This document shows positions 14,791 through 22,920 of a stretch of DNA of 22,920 bases, piece by piece; positions within the stretch are counted from its first letter, which is position 1, and each line of letters opens with the position of its first letter. The position numbers and the translations under genes were made by a program. The stretch comes from an uncultured Prevotella sp. (GTDB lineage Bacteria > Bacteroidota > Bacteroidia > Bacteroidales > Bacteroidaceae), in assembly GCA_934183135.1 (NCBI GenBank), contig CAKPRX010000034.1:1-22920 (forward strand), given 5' to 3'. Below the pieces are notes generated by a model, which worked only from the letters and a program-made list of their open reading frames with translations, made no database searches and was not told where the DNA came from.

Positions 14791-16356
14791 TTAGAACTCG
14801 GAGGTAAAGTGGAACTTGATGTGCTCAAAGTCTTGCTGAGCCATGGAGAGTACATAACCACTGTCGGCAAGGAACACATCGCGGCCCTCAGAGTCTTTGG
14901 CCATATACTGGTACTTGCGCTTCTTGAAGTTCTCGTATTCCTGCTCGTCGTCGCTCTCTATCCAGCACGCCTTGTACAGGTGTACGGGCTCCCAGCGACA
15001 CTTGGCGTTGTACTCGTTCTCCAGGCGATACTGTATGACCTCGAACTGCAGCTGGCCTACCGTTCCCACAATGCGGCGGTTGTTAAACTGGTTGACAAAC
15101 AGCTGGGCCACGCCCTCGTCCATAAGCTGCTCCAGTCCCTTGGTAAACTGCTTGGACTTCATGGGGTCATCGTTCTCTATATACTTGAACAGCTCAGGCG
15201 AGAAGCTGGGCAGCCCGCGGAAGTGTATTGTCTCCCCCTCGGTCAGGGTATCTCCTATCTTGAAAATGCCGTTGTCGGGCAGACCCACGATGTCACCCGG
15301 ATAAGCCTCTTCTATCGTCGACTTGCGCTGAGCCATGAACTGCGTGGGCGAAGAGAACCGCACCGTCTTGCCTAACCGCACATGGGTATAGGGGACATTG
15401 CGCTGGAACTTGCCCGAGCACACTTTACAGAACGCGATACATGAGCGGTGGTTGGGGTCTATGTTGGCCGTAATCTTGAAGATAAAGCCGGTAAACTTGG
15501 GCTCTGTAGGCTCAACGATGCGCTCCTCAGCCTTGGTAGGGCGAGGGCTCGGGGCTATCTCGACGAAGCAGTCGAGCAGTTCCTGGACACCGAAGTTGTT
15601 GAGGGCACTACCGAAAAACACGGGGGCCACCTCGCCGCTACGGTAGGATGCCACGTCGAAAGTGGGGTACACGCCGTCTACCAGCTCCAGGTCATCGCGC
15701 AGCTGACTGGCCTCGCGCTCACCCACGTGGGTGTCCAGTTGGCTGCTGGCCACGTCTACCTCTATCTTCTCCGTGACACGCTGCTTGTTGGGCGTAAACA
15801 GGTTGAGCTGCTGCTCGTATATGTTGTACACACCCTTGAACCTCATGCCCTGCCCGATGGGCCACGACAGCGGTCTGACGTGTATCTTCAGTTCCTGCTC
15901 CAGTTCGTCGAGCAGGTCAAAGGGATCCCGTCCCTCGCGGTCCATCTTGTTGATGAATATAATGACCGGCGTGTTGCGCATGCGGCACACCTCCATCAGC
16001 TTGCGGGTCTGTGCCTCGACACCCTTGGCCGAGTCTACCACGATAATGGCCGAGTCTACGGCCGTCAGAGTACGATATGTGTCCTCCGCGAAGTCCTGGT
16101 GACCCGGGGTGTCCAGTATATTGACTTTATAGTCCTTGTAGTCGAACTCCATGACCGACGTGGACACCGAGATGCCTCTCTGCTTCTCTATATCCATCCA
16201 GTCTGACGTGGCGGTCTTCTTTATTTTGTTGTTCTTGACAGCTCCGGCCACCTGAATCTGGCCTCCGAAGAGCAGAAACTTCTCGGTGAGCGTAGTCTTA
16301 CCAGCATCTGGGTGCGATATGATGGCAAAGGTTCTTCTGCGTTCTATCTCGTTCAT
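14791..16356 (-). CDS. prfC: Peptide chain release factor 3
   Basis: RF3 is a translational GTPase that removes RF1 and RF2 from the ribosome after termination. The 521-aa protein has the P-loop SHPDAGKTT (14-22), RGIS switch I (60-63), DTPGH (82-86) and NKMD (136-139). Domain II and the RF3 C-terminal domain follow ([24 protein letters not shown]). Length is normal. ATG at 16356 begins the canonical N-terminus [17 protein letters not shown]. An in-frame ATG at 16389 would overlap rmlD and is rejected. It lies 5 bp after rmlD and closes the operon, followed by a terminator at 14694-14733. Confidence 0.95.
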   Translation of the reverse strand: MNEIERRRTFAIISHPDAGKTTLTEKFLLFGGQIQVAGAVKNNKIKKTATSDWMDIEKQRGISVSTSVMEFDYKDYKVNILDTPGHQDFAEDTYRTLTAVDSAIIVVDSAKGVEAQTRKLMEVCRMRNTPVIIFINKMDREGRDPFDLLDELEQELKIHVRPLSWPIGQGMRFKGVYNIYEQQLNLFTPNKQRVTEKIEVDVASSQLDTHVGEREASQLRDDLELVDGVYPTFDVASYRSGEVAPVFFGSALNNFGVQELLDCFVEIAPSPRPTKAEERIVEPTEPKFTGFIFKITANIDPNHRSCIAFCKVCSGKFQRNVPYTHVRLGKTVRFSSPTQFMAQRKSTIEEAYPGDIVGLPDNGIFKIGDTLTEGETIHFRGLPSFSPELFKYIENDDPMKSKQFTKGLEQLMDEGVAQLFVNQFNNRRIVGTVGQLQFEVIQYRLENEYNAKCRWEPVHLYKACWIESDDEQEYENFKKRKYQYMAKDSEGRDVFLADSGYVLSMAQQDFEHIKFHFTSEF

Positions 16357-16361
16357 TGTCG

Positions 16362-17219
16362 TTATGTTGTTTGCAGTTTCTGAATACATGCTTCCAGGCT
16401 CTCTTCCCAGTAAGGAATGTCGAGTCCGTACGCTTGCTTGATTTTAGTCTTGTCCAGTACGCTGTAATGGGGGCGATGGGCTGGGGTAGGGTACTCGGCC
16501 GTGTGCAGGGGGCTGACCTTGCACGTCTTGATACCGGCTATGCGGTGTATAGCTTTAGTAAAATCGTACCAGCTTATAACTCCCTCATTGCTAAAGTGAT
16601 ATACGCCTGGCTTAATGCCTTGGTTTATGGCTGCCATGATGGCTTCGGCTAAGTCGTGGGCATAGGTAGGTGTACCTATCTGGTCAAAGATTACTCCCAG
16701 GCTGTCCTTGGTCTGTCCCAGGCGTATCATGGTCTTTACAAAGTTGTTGCCGAAGGTAGAGTAGAGCCATGCCGTACGTATAATCATGGTCCGGCTGCAC
16801 TTGGCCATGGCTGCCGCCTCGCCCGCCAGCTTGGTTCGGCCGTACACACTGTCCGGGCAGGGTGTGTCTGTCTCTACATAAGGAGTATGGTGGGTTCCGT
16901 CGAATACGTAGTCGGTAGATATCTGTATCAGAAAACCGCCCCGCTTCTCTATGGCTTCGGCCAGATAGGCCGGTGCCTTGGCGTTGAGCAGGGTACATAG
17001 CTCCACATTACTCTCAGCCTTGTCTACTGCGGTAAAGGCGGCACAGTTCACGATGCCGTCTATCTGCTTCTCGGTGACCAGCCTGTCTATGGCTGCCGCA
17101 TCGGTAATGTCCAGGTCGGCCACGTCCGTATTATAGAAAGTATGTGCTCCGTTGCTGCGCTCTAACAGCTGCATCTCGTTGCCCAGCTGTCCGTTACATC
17201 CAGTTATCAGTATATTCAT
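16362..17219 (-). CDS. rmlD: dTDP-4-dehydrorhamnose reductase
   Basis: RmlD (also named RfbD) makes dTDP-L-rhamnose, the last step before rhamnose is used in surface polysaccharides. The 285-aa short-chain dehydrogenase has GCNGQLG for NAD(P)H binding (residues 7-13), the signature STDYVFDG (101-108) and the catalytic pair Y126/K130 (YGRTK). The other rml genes are not present, so the pathway is split in this genome. It is 19 bp downstream of the DUF4924 gene and 5 bp upstream of prfC, an arrangement I believe recurs in Bacteroidales. Confidence 0.93.
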   Translation of the reverse strand: MNILITGCNGQLGNEMQLLERSNGAHTFYNTDVADLDITDAAAIDRLVTEKQIDGIVNCAAFTAVDKAESNVELCTLLNAKAPAYLAEAIEKRGGFLIQISTDYVFDGTHHTPYVETDTPCPDSVYGRTKLAGEAAAMAKCSRTMIIRTAWLYSTFGNNFVKTMIRLGQTKDSLGVIFDQIGTPTYAHDLAEAIMAAINQGIKPGVYHFSNEGVISWYDFTKAIHRIAGIKTCKVSPLHTAEYPTPAHRPHYSVLDKTKIKQAYGLDIPYWEESLEACIQKLQTT

Positions 17220-17238
17220 CGGTAAGTATGTTCTCTAT

Positions 17239-17787
17239 TTAGTCATCCTCGAACTTGAGTCCCTCCGTGCGGTCCTTGATATAATAGTCAGACAGCAGTC
17301 CCACCAGAGTGGTTATCTCCTTGATGGCATTGGCCGTCTCGGGCGTTATCTCTTTCTTCTGCAGCCGCAGCATCATTATCCCGTACAGGGCATCGAGGCA
17401 GGTTTCTATCTCGTTGACATCCTTGTCGCCCTTATTGCGCAGCTCCACGATAAAGGGCAGCGCCTTGTAGTAAGCTGCGTTGTAGAAGGGAAATCTGGTT
17501 GACTGCAACAGCCTGTTGTGCAGGTCTATTACATCCTTCAGCAACACCTCATTAATCTGCAGGTGCCCATACTCGCGTTTGCCCTCCTCGTTCATCATTC
17601 TGATAAGGTTGGCAAACCAGTCGGTCTCTTCGCTCCGCTGCTCCTCGGAGTAGTCAAACTTGCTGATATACTCGCGCCGGATAACGGGGAGAGAGCACCC
17701 GTACACACGGATGATGTCTTCTATCTGCCACATATAGAGAAGATACTCGGCTATCGATTTCTTCCTAAGTTCTTTTGCAACAAACAT
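17239..17787 (-). CDS. DUF4924 family protein
   Basis: This 182-aa, all-helical, acidic protein (MFVAKELRKKSIAEYLLYMWQ...) has no signal peptide or membrane segment. The N-terminal AEYLLYMWQIEDIIR and the central LLKDVIDLHNRLL...YYKALPFIVELR match my memory of DUF4924, a family of Bacteroidetes with no known function. It sits 4 bp after the LysE-type exporter and 19 bp before rmlD, so it shares their transcript. No function can be proposed from the sequence. Confidence 0.8.
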   Translation of the reverse strand: MFVAKELRKKSIAEYLLYMWQIEDIIRVYGCSLPVIRREYISKFDYSEEQRSEETDWFANLIRMMNEEGKREYGHLQINEVLLKDVIDLHNRLLQSTRFPFYNAAYYKALPFIVELRNKGDKDVNEIETCLDALYGIMMLRLQKKEITPETANAIKEITTLVGLLSDYYIKDRTEGLKFEDD

Positions 17788-17791
17788 CTTG

Positions 17792-18460
17792 TCAGTAGCT
17801 AAATGTATATAGATTGAAGATAGTGCCGATGAGCACCAACAGGGAGAAGGCTATCACCAGACTACCTATTACCTTATTAATAATAAGAATACCGTTGTCG
17901 TCAAACTTCCCCCTTATCTTGTTGACCAGCCAGGTAAGCCCAAACCACCACAGCAGGGCTCCGATGATGATGCTGATGTAGCCCAGGCTCATCTCCAGCG
18001 GATGGTCGGGAACCACGAAGGCAAACTGGGCAAAGGTGCCCATAAAGAGGAATATGATAAGAGGGTTGGAGAATGTCACGAAGAACGCCGTGATGGCATT
18101 GTGCAGCAGCGAGCCTTTGTTCTTGCCGCCCGGGTGTATGTTGCGCTTGGGGTTGGCCCTGAAGCAATACAGGCCGAATATCAGCAGTAACACACTGCCG
18201 CTTATCTGCAACCAGAACTTGTTGACTGGATTGGTTATCAGGTCCATGATAAAACTCATGCCGGCTCCCGACAGCAGCGCGTATATGATGTCGCTCACCG
18301 CAGCCCCTATGCCGGTGACAAAGCCGTACCATCTGCCCTTGTTCAGGGTTCGCTGAATACAGAGAACCCCCACGGGACCCATTGGTGCCGATGCGATGAT
18401 GCCTATCAGTACCCCTTTGAGTATCATCCCTAATATATCTATCTGAAATGGAAACGGCAT
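17792..18460 (-). CDS. LysE/RhtB-family exporter
   Basis: This 222-aa inner-membrane protein has about six hydrophobic helices and the family signature SAPMGPVGVLCIQRTLNKGRW in the first loop. A second conserved part, TFSNPLIIFLFMGTFAQF, also matches. LysE-family members export amino acids such as lysine, homoserine or threonine; the substrate here is unknown. It is the first gene of the exporter-DUF4924-rmlD-prfC group. The -7 element at 18476-18469 places initiation only a few bases before ATG 18460, so the message may be nearly leaderless; otherwise the inner ATG at residue 12 would be used. Confidence 0.88.
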   Translation of the reverse strand: MPFPFQIDILGMILKGVLIGIIASAPMGPVGVLCIQRTLNKGRWYGFVTGIGAAVSDIIYALLSGAGMSFIMDLITNPVNKFWLQISGSVLLLIFGLYCFRANPKRNIHPGGKNKGSLLHNAITAFFVTFSNPLIIFLFMGTFAQFAFVVPDHPLEMSLGYISIIIGALLWWFGLTWLVNKIRGKFDDNGILIINKVIGSLVIAFSLLVLIGTIFNLYTFSY

Positions 18461-18468
18461 AACAGATG

Positions 18469-18476
18469 CAAAATTA
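18469..18476 (-). promoter_or_regulatory. Promoter -7 element of the LysE operon
   Basis: TAATTTTG on the minus strand matches TAnnTTTG. No clear -33 element is seen. The expected initiation point is only a few bases upstream of the ATG at 18460. Confidence 0.5.
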
Positions 18477-18547
18477 ATAAATTAACTTGAAAGATGATAC
18501 GGGAAGTAGGAAAAATGTCTTGCCGAGGTAAAAAAACTTGCTGTTTT

Positions 18548-18579
18548 CTTGTCCGTAGTAGCTTTTTTCTTTACCTTTG
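18548..18579 (+). promoter_or_regulatory. Promoter of the ROK kinase gene
   Basis: TACCTTTG (18572-18579) matches TAnnTTTG, and CTTG (18548-18551) lies 20 bp upstream as a three-of-four -33 match. The leader of about 90 nt is G/C-rich in its first half, with the potential pairing GGTAGG/CCTGCC. It matches no riboswitch I know. Confidence 0.6.
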
Positions 18580-18678
18580 TAAATGGTAGGTTCGGTACTG
18601 CCATGGCGGCCTCGGCCGGAAGCGTTACCCTGCCACTCTACACACTCGAATATAAATCAATAACTAAAGAATAGAAAA

Positions 18679-19653
18679 ATGGAAACACAGAATGAAATGA
18701 AGCCCTACGTTATCGGATTGGACCTGGGTGGAACTAACTCAGTATTCGGTATCGTGGACAGCCGCGGCGACATCAAGGTAACCACCGCCATCAAGACCCA
18801 GGCTTACGACAACGTCAATGACTATGTAAAAGCTGCCGTAGAGGCTCTGCACATCATCATAGACCAGGTAGGCGGCATCGAGAAAATCAAGGCAATGGGA
18901 ATAGGTGCGCCCAATGGCAACTACTATAACGGAACCATCGAGTTTGCGCCCAACCTGAAGTGGGGCCACGACGGCGTGGTACCTTTGGCCAAGATGTTCT
19001 CCGAGGCCCTGGGCATACCGGTGGCCCTGACTAACGATGCCAACGCTGCCGCCATCGGTGAGATGACTTACGGTGTGGCCCGTGGCATGAAGAACTTTAT
19101 TATGATAACCCTGGGTACAGGCGTAGGCTCTGGTATCGTGGTTAACGGTCAGCTGGTATATGGCTGCGACGGCTTCGCTGGCGAGCTGGGCCACTCCATC
19201 GTACGTGTCGACGGCCGTCCCTGTGGCTGTGGCCGCAAGGGCTGTCTGGAAACTTACTGCTCGGCCACTGGCGTGGCCCGCACGGCCCGCGAGTTCCTGT
19301 CTACACGCGACGACGACTCGCTCTTGCGCGAGCTCAACCCCGACGATATTACTTCGCTCGACGTGGCTATCGCTGCCGGAAAGGGCGACAAGCTGGCCAA
19401 GGAAATCTTTGACTACACCGGTGAAATACTGGGTGAGGCATGTGCCAACTTTGCCACATTCTCGTCGCCCGAGGCATTTATATTCTTCGGTGGTCTGACC
19501 AAGGCTGGCGACTTGCTGATGAAGCCTATCGTTGACAGCTACAATGCCCATATCCTCAATATCTACAAAGACAAGGCCAAGTTCCTTGTCAGCGGTCTCG
19601 ACGGTTCGTCGGCTGCTGTTTTAGGTGCTTCGGCAGTGGGATGGGACATCTAA
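18679..19653 (+). CDS. ROK-family glucokinase
   Basis: This 324-aa cytoplasmic sugar kinase has the ATP loop DLGGTN (15-20), NDANAAAIGE with the catalytic Asp120, and LGTGVGSGIV (145-154). The ROK zinc site is formed by H172 in ELGH and C182/C184/C189 in CGCGRKGC. These features fit a Bacteroidetes glucokinase phosphorylating glucose at the start of glycolysis. ROK transcriptional repressors are excluded because there is no N-terminal helix-turn-helix. Another hexose specificity cannot be excluded. It has its own promoter (18548-18579) and a strong terminator (19683-19716), so it is a single-gene unit. Confidence 0.92.
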   Translation: METQNEMKPYVIGLDLGGTNSVFGIVDSRGDIKVTTAIKTQAYDNVNDYVKAAVEALHIIIDQVGGIEKIKAMGIGAPNGNYYNGTIEFAPNLKWGHDGVVPLAKMFSEALGIPVALTNDANAAAIGEMTYGVARGMKNFIMITLGTGVGSGIVVNGQLVYGCDGFAGELGHSIVRVDGRPCGCGRKGCLETYCSATGVARTAREFLSTRDDDSLLRELNPDDITSLDVAIAAGKGDKLAKEIFDYTGEILGEACANFATFSSPEAFIFFGGLTKAGDLLMKPIVDSYNAHILNIYKDKAKFLVSGLDGSSAAVLGASAVGWDI

Positions 19654-19682
19654 GGAGTATCAAGTACGACAGATAACAGAGT

Positions 19683-19716
19683 GGGGGAGCCGGTAACGGT
19701 GTCCCCCTTTCTTTTT
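19683..19716 (+). terminator. Rho-independent terminator of the ROK kinase gene
   Basis: GGGGGA (19683-19688) pairs with TCCCCC (19702-19707), with an inner CCG/CGG pairing, and TTTCTTTTT follows (19708-19716). Confidence 0.8.
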
Positions 19717-19745
19717 GGTCATGGTCATGGCCGGCACCTAATGAA

Positions 19746-19781
19746 CAAGCCCGGCTCTAACCGTCATCAGAGTCGGGCTTG
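19746..19781. repeat. 13-bp hairpin between convergent genes
   Basis: CAAGCCCGGCTCT (19746-19758) and AGAGTCGGGCTTG (19769-19781) pair fully in plus-strand RNA with one G-U pair. No T-run follows on either side. It lies between the kinase terminator and the end of the nuclease gene and may block read-through. Confidence 0.55.
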
Positions 19782-19830
19782 CTATCGTCAGTCCCGGGTT
19801 ATAGGGGGCCTGGGGGTGACCGGTGGGGTG

Positions 19831-21393
19831 CTACTGCACCACCATCTTCCGGCCATTGAGTATGTACACACCCTTGGGCAGACCGTCCAAGGCTGTAGCC
19901 GCATCTACCTGACGGCGTACCATTACGCCTGTCAGCGAGTACACACTCACCTTGGTGGCAACAGCTGACGTGGGGGTGCCGATGCCATCGGTAACCGTCC
20001 TGCGGTAGAGCATGACAGGCTGCTGGCTACCCGTGTAGCAGGCAAAGCGTGGGCTACCGGCATTAAACTGTATCTCGCGTGTCGTAAAGCCCTTATTATA
20101 TATATGTGTAGCTCCACCCGACACGGTAATGGCCCACTGGGCCTGGGCCGAGGTGGCCTTGGCGGTGGTGTATAGCTTGTTCTCGTTGCCCGTCAGCGTC
20201 AGATAGGCCTTCTCGGTGCCGTCATACAGCGTATAGGCACCTGTCGTGCCACCCAGTAGCAGCTGGTGGGGCTTGTTCTTAGTGTCTACGTCGGTCGTTA
20301 TCCGGCCGTCGGTTCCTATAGTAACCGTGGCGCTCGTGTAGTAGTTCTTGCCACCCGTCAGGTCAGACAGTGCGCAGGCGTCAACCTTGGCATTGCCGCC
20401 AAAGACCATAAGATAGTAGTTGCCCGGGGCCACGTCAGACTGACTGCTAACCTTGACAAAGGTAACACCGCCGGCAGGGTCGGGGTCTGGGTCGGGATCT
20501 GGGTCGGGATCAGGATCCGGGTTGGGGTCAGGGTCAGGATCGGGGTCAGGAGTGGCGCTGCCATAGTGGTCGTAGCTGAAGGCCACGTCCTGCTTGTCGC
20601 CCCACACGTACTGTTCCAGCCCGGGGTAGTCTACATAGGGATTGCGGTTGTGCTGGCAGTCGTACACGGCGTTGTTGCGGTCTATCTCCTTCTGGCTCAC
20701 GGGGTCTTCCTTGGCCCATCGCAGCAGCATCTTGATAAACCACGACTTATAGGCAGGGTACGCGTTGCCCGCAAAGACGGCCGCCTGGTTCCACGAGGCT
20801 ATCCTGTTCTCGTAGCAAGTGGCCATATAGAAGTAGATGCGGGCAAAGTCGCCCTTATACTCATCATTTGGCTCGAATACAGTGCCCGAATAGCCCTCTA
20901 CCGAGCACGGCCCCAACTTGCTGAAGCCGTTGTTAGAGGTATAGGTGGGGTTCTTGGTCTCGCCAAAGGGGAAGTTGCTGCGCCGCCCATTGACATATCC
21001 ATCGGTGGGCACCACGTGTACGATGTCCGACTTCATGGGCGAGGCCTTGCCAAACCAACTCTGGGGCACCGAGTGCTCGCGGTTGTAGATGTCGCCCTCC
21101 TTCTTGTACGAGCCGTTGTTGTCGGTAAAGGAGTAGTTGGTCGTGTTAGAGTACATGTCCCATACCTTACCGTCGGCCCGGCGGTCGGTCTGCTTGTAGC
21201 AGGTAAGCAGCCCGTCGTAGCTTATCGTCGTGTGCTTGCTGATGATGGTATAGAGCGCCGTCTTCAGCGCGGCACCCTTCCGGCCGCTGGCTGCCTGGTA
21301 GTACGTACCGCTGTTGTTGGGGCCCTGGGCAAAGAGCTGGAGTGCCAGCATCAACAGGGCCATCATACTGATAGTCTTCTTATTTCTCCACAT
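19831..21393 (-). CDS. Secreted endonuclease I with Pro-Asp linker and T9SS sorting domain
   Basis: This protein of about 520 aa starts with a signal peptide (MWRNKKTISMMALLMLALQL then FAQ). The next roughly 240 residues are an endonuclease I (EndA/NucM-type) domain with the active-site stretch REHSVPQSWF, SDIVHVVPTDGYVNGRRS and FPFGE. These are metal-dependent nucleases that cut DNA or RNA nonspecifically. A 25-residue Pro-Asp repeat follows, then a beta-rich domain of unknown role. The C-terminus (VSVYSLTGVMV... GLPKGVYILNGRK) is a type IX secretion sorting domain, so export to the surface or medium is expected. ATG 21393 is preferred; 21414 and 21420 are alternatives that overlap ftsZ. It follows ftsZ by 13 bp. 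Confidence 0.87.
   Translation of the reverse strand: MWRNKKTISMMALLMLALQLFAQGPNNSGTYYQAASGRKGAALKTALYTIISKHTTISYDGLLTCYKQTDRRADGKVWDMYSNTTNYSFTDNNGSYKKEGDIYNREHSVPQSWFGKASPMKSDIVHVVPTDGYVNGRRSNFPFGETKNPTYTSNNGFSKLGPCSVEGYSGTVFEPNDEYKGDFARIYFYMATCYENRIASWNQAAVFAGNAYPAYKSWFIKMLLRWAKEDPVSQKEIDRNNAVYDCQHNRNPYVDYPGLEQYVWGDKQDVAFSYDHYGSATPDPDPDPDPNPDPDPDPDPDPDPDPAGGVTFVKVSSQSDVAPGNYYLMVFGGNAKVDACALSDLTGGKNYYTSATVTIGTDGRITTDVDTKNKPHQLLLGGTTGAYTLYDGTEKAYLTLTGNENKLYTTAKATSAQAQWAITVSGGATHIYNKGFTTREIQFNAGSPRFACYTGSQQPVMLYRRTVTDGIGTPTSAVATKVSVYSLTGVMVRRQVDAATALDGLPKGVYILNGRKMVVQ
20476..20550. repeat. Pro-Asp coding repeat, 75 bp
   Basis: The tract encodes 25 alternating Pro and Asp residues with one Asp-to-Asn change. 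At the DNA level it is a run of degenerate 6-bp units of the GGGTCG/GGGTCA/GGATCT type on the plus strand. Such runs can change in unit number by slippage, which would lengthen or shorten the linker without a frameshift. Confidence 0.8.
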
Positions 21394-21406
21394 AGTTGTT
21401 AATGTA

Positions 21407-22720
21407 TTATTCATTGTCATCCGATACTAAGAGCGACAGTCCGGCCTTGATACGTGCCACCACCCGCTGGTAGAAGGTCTCTGCCGGGTTGACATATTCC
21501 TCCTCGGCAGCCAGTGGGGTGGCAGCCTGCACTCCCTCTACCTTCGTGGCTGTCGTGGGGATGTCTTCGGCCTTGTCCTTGCTGTCGGTATCGATTGCCT
21601 CAGCCACCTCGGGCGTTTCCGTGGCGGTCGGTACGATGGTATGCGAGCGCCTGCGCGACCGCTTGCCATATAGCTTGGTTATAATGTCGTCCAGGGCCAA
21701 GTCATTGGCATCCTGTATCGTGTCGATGGGTATCGAGTTGTCAAAGCCCGTGGCCACAATGGTTATCTTGACGTCCTCGTCTAATGTGTCATCGGTCGCC
21801 ATACCCCATATCACATCTATGTCGGGCAGCAAGTCGTCCATGAACGCGGCCAGTTCCCTTGTCTCTTTCACCTTGAGTGGATGGGCGCTGCTGGAGTATA
21901 TGTTGAACAGTATGCGGGTGGCCTTGCTGATGTCGCTGCCATAGAGTAGCGGCGAGCTGAGGGCGTCCAGTATCGCGTTTTGCAGTCGGTGGTCGCCCGA
22001 GGCCTGTCCTATGGACATGATGGCCCCGCCGCCGTCTGTCATGGTAGCCTTGACATCTTCCAGGTCGGTCTGTATCTTACCCGGGAGCAGTACTATCTCG
22101 GCTATGCCCCGAACGGCTTTGCCTATCACGGCATCGGTCCGCTCCAGGGCTTCGTCTACCAAGATGTCGGCATCATTGTACACCTTGCTTATCTGCTCGT
22201 TGTTGATAATGATGAGCGAGTCTACGTTCCTGCGCATCTCCTCGAGCCCCTTGAGGGCCTTGTATATCTTGGGTTTCCGCTCGAAGTAGAAAGGCAGGGT
22301 CACCACGCCCACCGTGAGCAGTCCGCCCTCCTTGGCTATGCTGGCCACCAATGGGGCAGCCCCTGTGCCGGTGCCGCCGCCCAGCGTGGCCACTACAAAC
22401 ACCATCTCCGTGTTGTCACTAAACAGCCGTTGTATGTCCTCGCGGTTCTTCTCGGCCTCCTCGCGTCCGCGTGCAGGGTTGCCGCCCACGCCGTGTCCCT
22501 TCTCGCCCAGCATTATTTTGGTGGGAACGGGGTTAACGGACAGGCTCTTGCTGTCCGTATTGCATACCGCAAAGGTCACGCCCTTCAGGCCCTCTCTGTA
22601 TATATTGCCCACGGCGTTACATCCGCCGCCGCCCACGCCCACTACCTTGATAATGTTGCGTGTAGTGTCTTCCACAGGCCCAAAGTCTATCTGGCCCTTA
22701 ATGATTGTATCTCTATCCAT
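21407..22720 (-). CDS. ftsZ: Cell division protein FtsZ
   Basis: FtsZ is the tubulin-like GTPase that forms the division ring. This 437-aa protein has VVGVGGGGCNAV (27-37), the tubulin signature GGGTGTG (114-120), and the T7 loop at about 217-222 reading QTDLED, where the usual NxDxxD has Asn. A variable linker rich in Thr/Ala/Glu follows the core. The C-terminus (ETFYQRVVARIKAGLSLLVSD) looks like an amphipathic helix, not the common IPxFLR-type tail. ATG 22720 is chosen because MDRDTIIKGQIDFGPVED is the natural start; upstream in-frame ATG codons cross the promoter. No ftsA or ftsQ precedes it in the 200 bp available, and a secreted nuclease follows, so it is outside a standard dcw cluster as far as seen. 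Confidence 0.9.
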   Translation of the reverse strand: MDRDTIIKGQIDFGPVEDTTRNIIKVVGVGGGGCNAVGNIYREGLKGVTFAVCNTDSKSLSVNPVPTKIMLGEKGHGVGGNPARGREEAEKNREDIQRLFSDNTEMVFVVATLGGGTGTGAAPLVASIAKEGGLLTVGVVTLPFYFERKPKIYKALKGLEEMRRNVDSLIIINNEQISKVYNDADILVDEALERTDAVIGKAVRGIAEIVLLPGKIQTDLEDVKATMTDGGGAIMSIGQASGDHRLQNAILDALSSPLLYGSDISKATRILFNIYSSSAHPLKVKETRELAAFMDDLLPDIDVIWGMATDDTLDEDVKITIVATGFDNSIPIDTIQDANDLALDDIITKLYGKRSRRRSHTIVPTATETPEVAEAIDTDSKDKAEDIPTTATKVEGVQAATPLAAEEEYVNPAETFYQRVVARIKAGLSLLVSDDNE

Positions 22721-22920
22721 TGCTATGATAATGGTGTATGTGATTAGTCTGACAGCCGACAGAACTACTGTCCTTGCAAAGGTAATAATTAATGTATAAA
22801 AATGCGTATGACCCGCCAATAATTTTAATGGCTGCGAGAATATTTATGGCCTGGGGCGACAGGGTAGGGTACAGTGAGGTGGCTCCCGAGCGTCCAAGGG
22901 GGAGTATGAGCTGCAAATAC
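22721..22920. promoter_or_regulatory. ftsZ upstream region with -7 element; possible start of a divergent gene
   Basis: On the minus strand TACCTTTG (22784-22777) matches TAnnTTTG and gives ftsZ a leader of about 50 nt. No clear -33 is seen. On the plus strand a frame opens with ATG at 22828 (MAARIFMAWGDRVGYS...) and stays open for 31 codons to the window edge. It could be the start of a divergent gene, but it is too short to support. Confidence 0.4.

Noticed and set aside
20266..21402. Plus-strand open frame opposite the endonuclease gene
   Set aside because: It is Val/Gly/Arg-rich, with a mirror of the Pro-Asp repeat (GVWVGIWVGIRI), and shows no domain; the nuclease on the other strand is certain.
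22713..22916. Small minus-strand hydrophobic frame upstream of ftsZ
   Set aside because: It runs through the ftsZ -7 element and overlaps the start of ftsZ in another frame; there is no independent support.

Overview
The window looks like a chromosomal segment of a Bacteroidales bacterium, most likely a Prevotella- or Porphyromonas-like lineage. Promoters repeatedly match the Bacteroidetes primary sigma-factor signal (TTTG, about 19-20 bp, TAnnTTTG), and Shine-Dalgarno sites are mostly lacking. One gene encodes the Bacteroidetes-restricted DUF4924 family and one secreted protein ends in a type IX secretion (T9SS) sorting domain. I cannot assign genus or species from sequence alone.

Layout. 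(1) Positions 1-2700 look like accessory DNA. They hold the start of a helix-turn-helix protein on the minus strand, three unrecognised genes on the plus strand, two perfectly spaced divergent promoters, an iteron-like array of palindromes at about 21-bp period, and a strong terminator. (2) Positions 2860-7570 form an anaerobic dNTP-synthesis block. A hemerythrin-LuxR fusion regulator comes first, then nrdD and nrdG (class III ribonucleotide reductase and its activase), then a second LuxR-type regulator with a degenerate receiver domain. The nrdD leader carries a duplicated near-palindrome that looks like an operator. (3) Positions 13058-7577 (minus) read in order: large MscS-family channel, kdsA, arabinose-5-phosphate isomerase, secreted phospholipase-D-like protein. 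This is a cell-envelope/Kdo group. (4) Positions 13159-14627 (plus) hold a BadF/BadG-type sugar kinase overlapping an orphan NusG/UpxY-like antiterminator. (5) Positions 18460-14791 (minus) hold a LysE-type exporter, DUF4924, rmlD and prfC, tightly packed. (6) Positions 18679-19653 hold a ROK-family glucokinase. (7) Positions 22720-19831 (minus) hold an ftsZ without visible dcw neighbours, followed 13 bp later by a secreted endonuclease I with a Pro-Asp repeat linker and a T9SS tail.

The best candidates for something not yet described are three. The first is the nrdDG block bracketed by two related LuxR regulators, one carrying a likely diiron O2/NO sensor, with the twin operator-like repeats. 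The second is the iteron array with its unknown genes at the left. The third is the relocated ftsZ, which has a substituted T7 loop and an amphipathic C-terminus. No tRNA, rRNA, CRISPR array, insertion sequence or transposase was seen.
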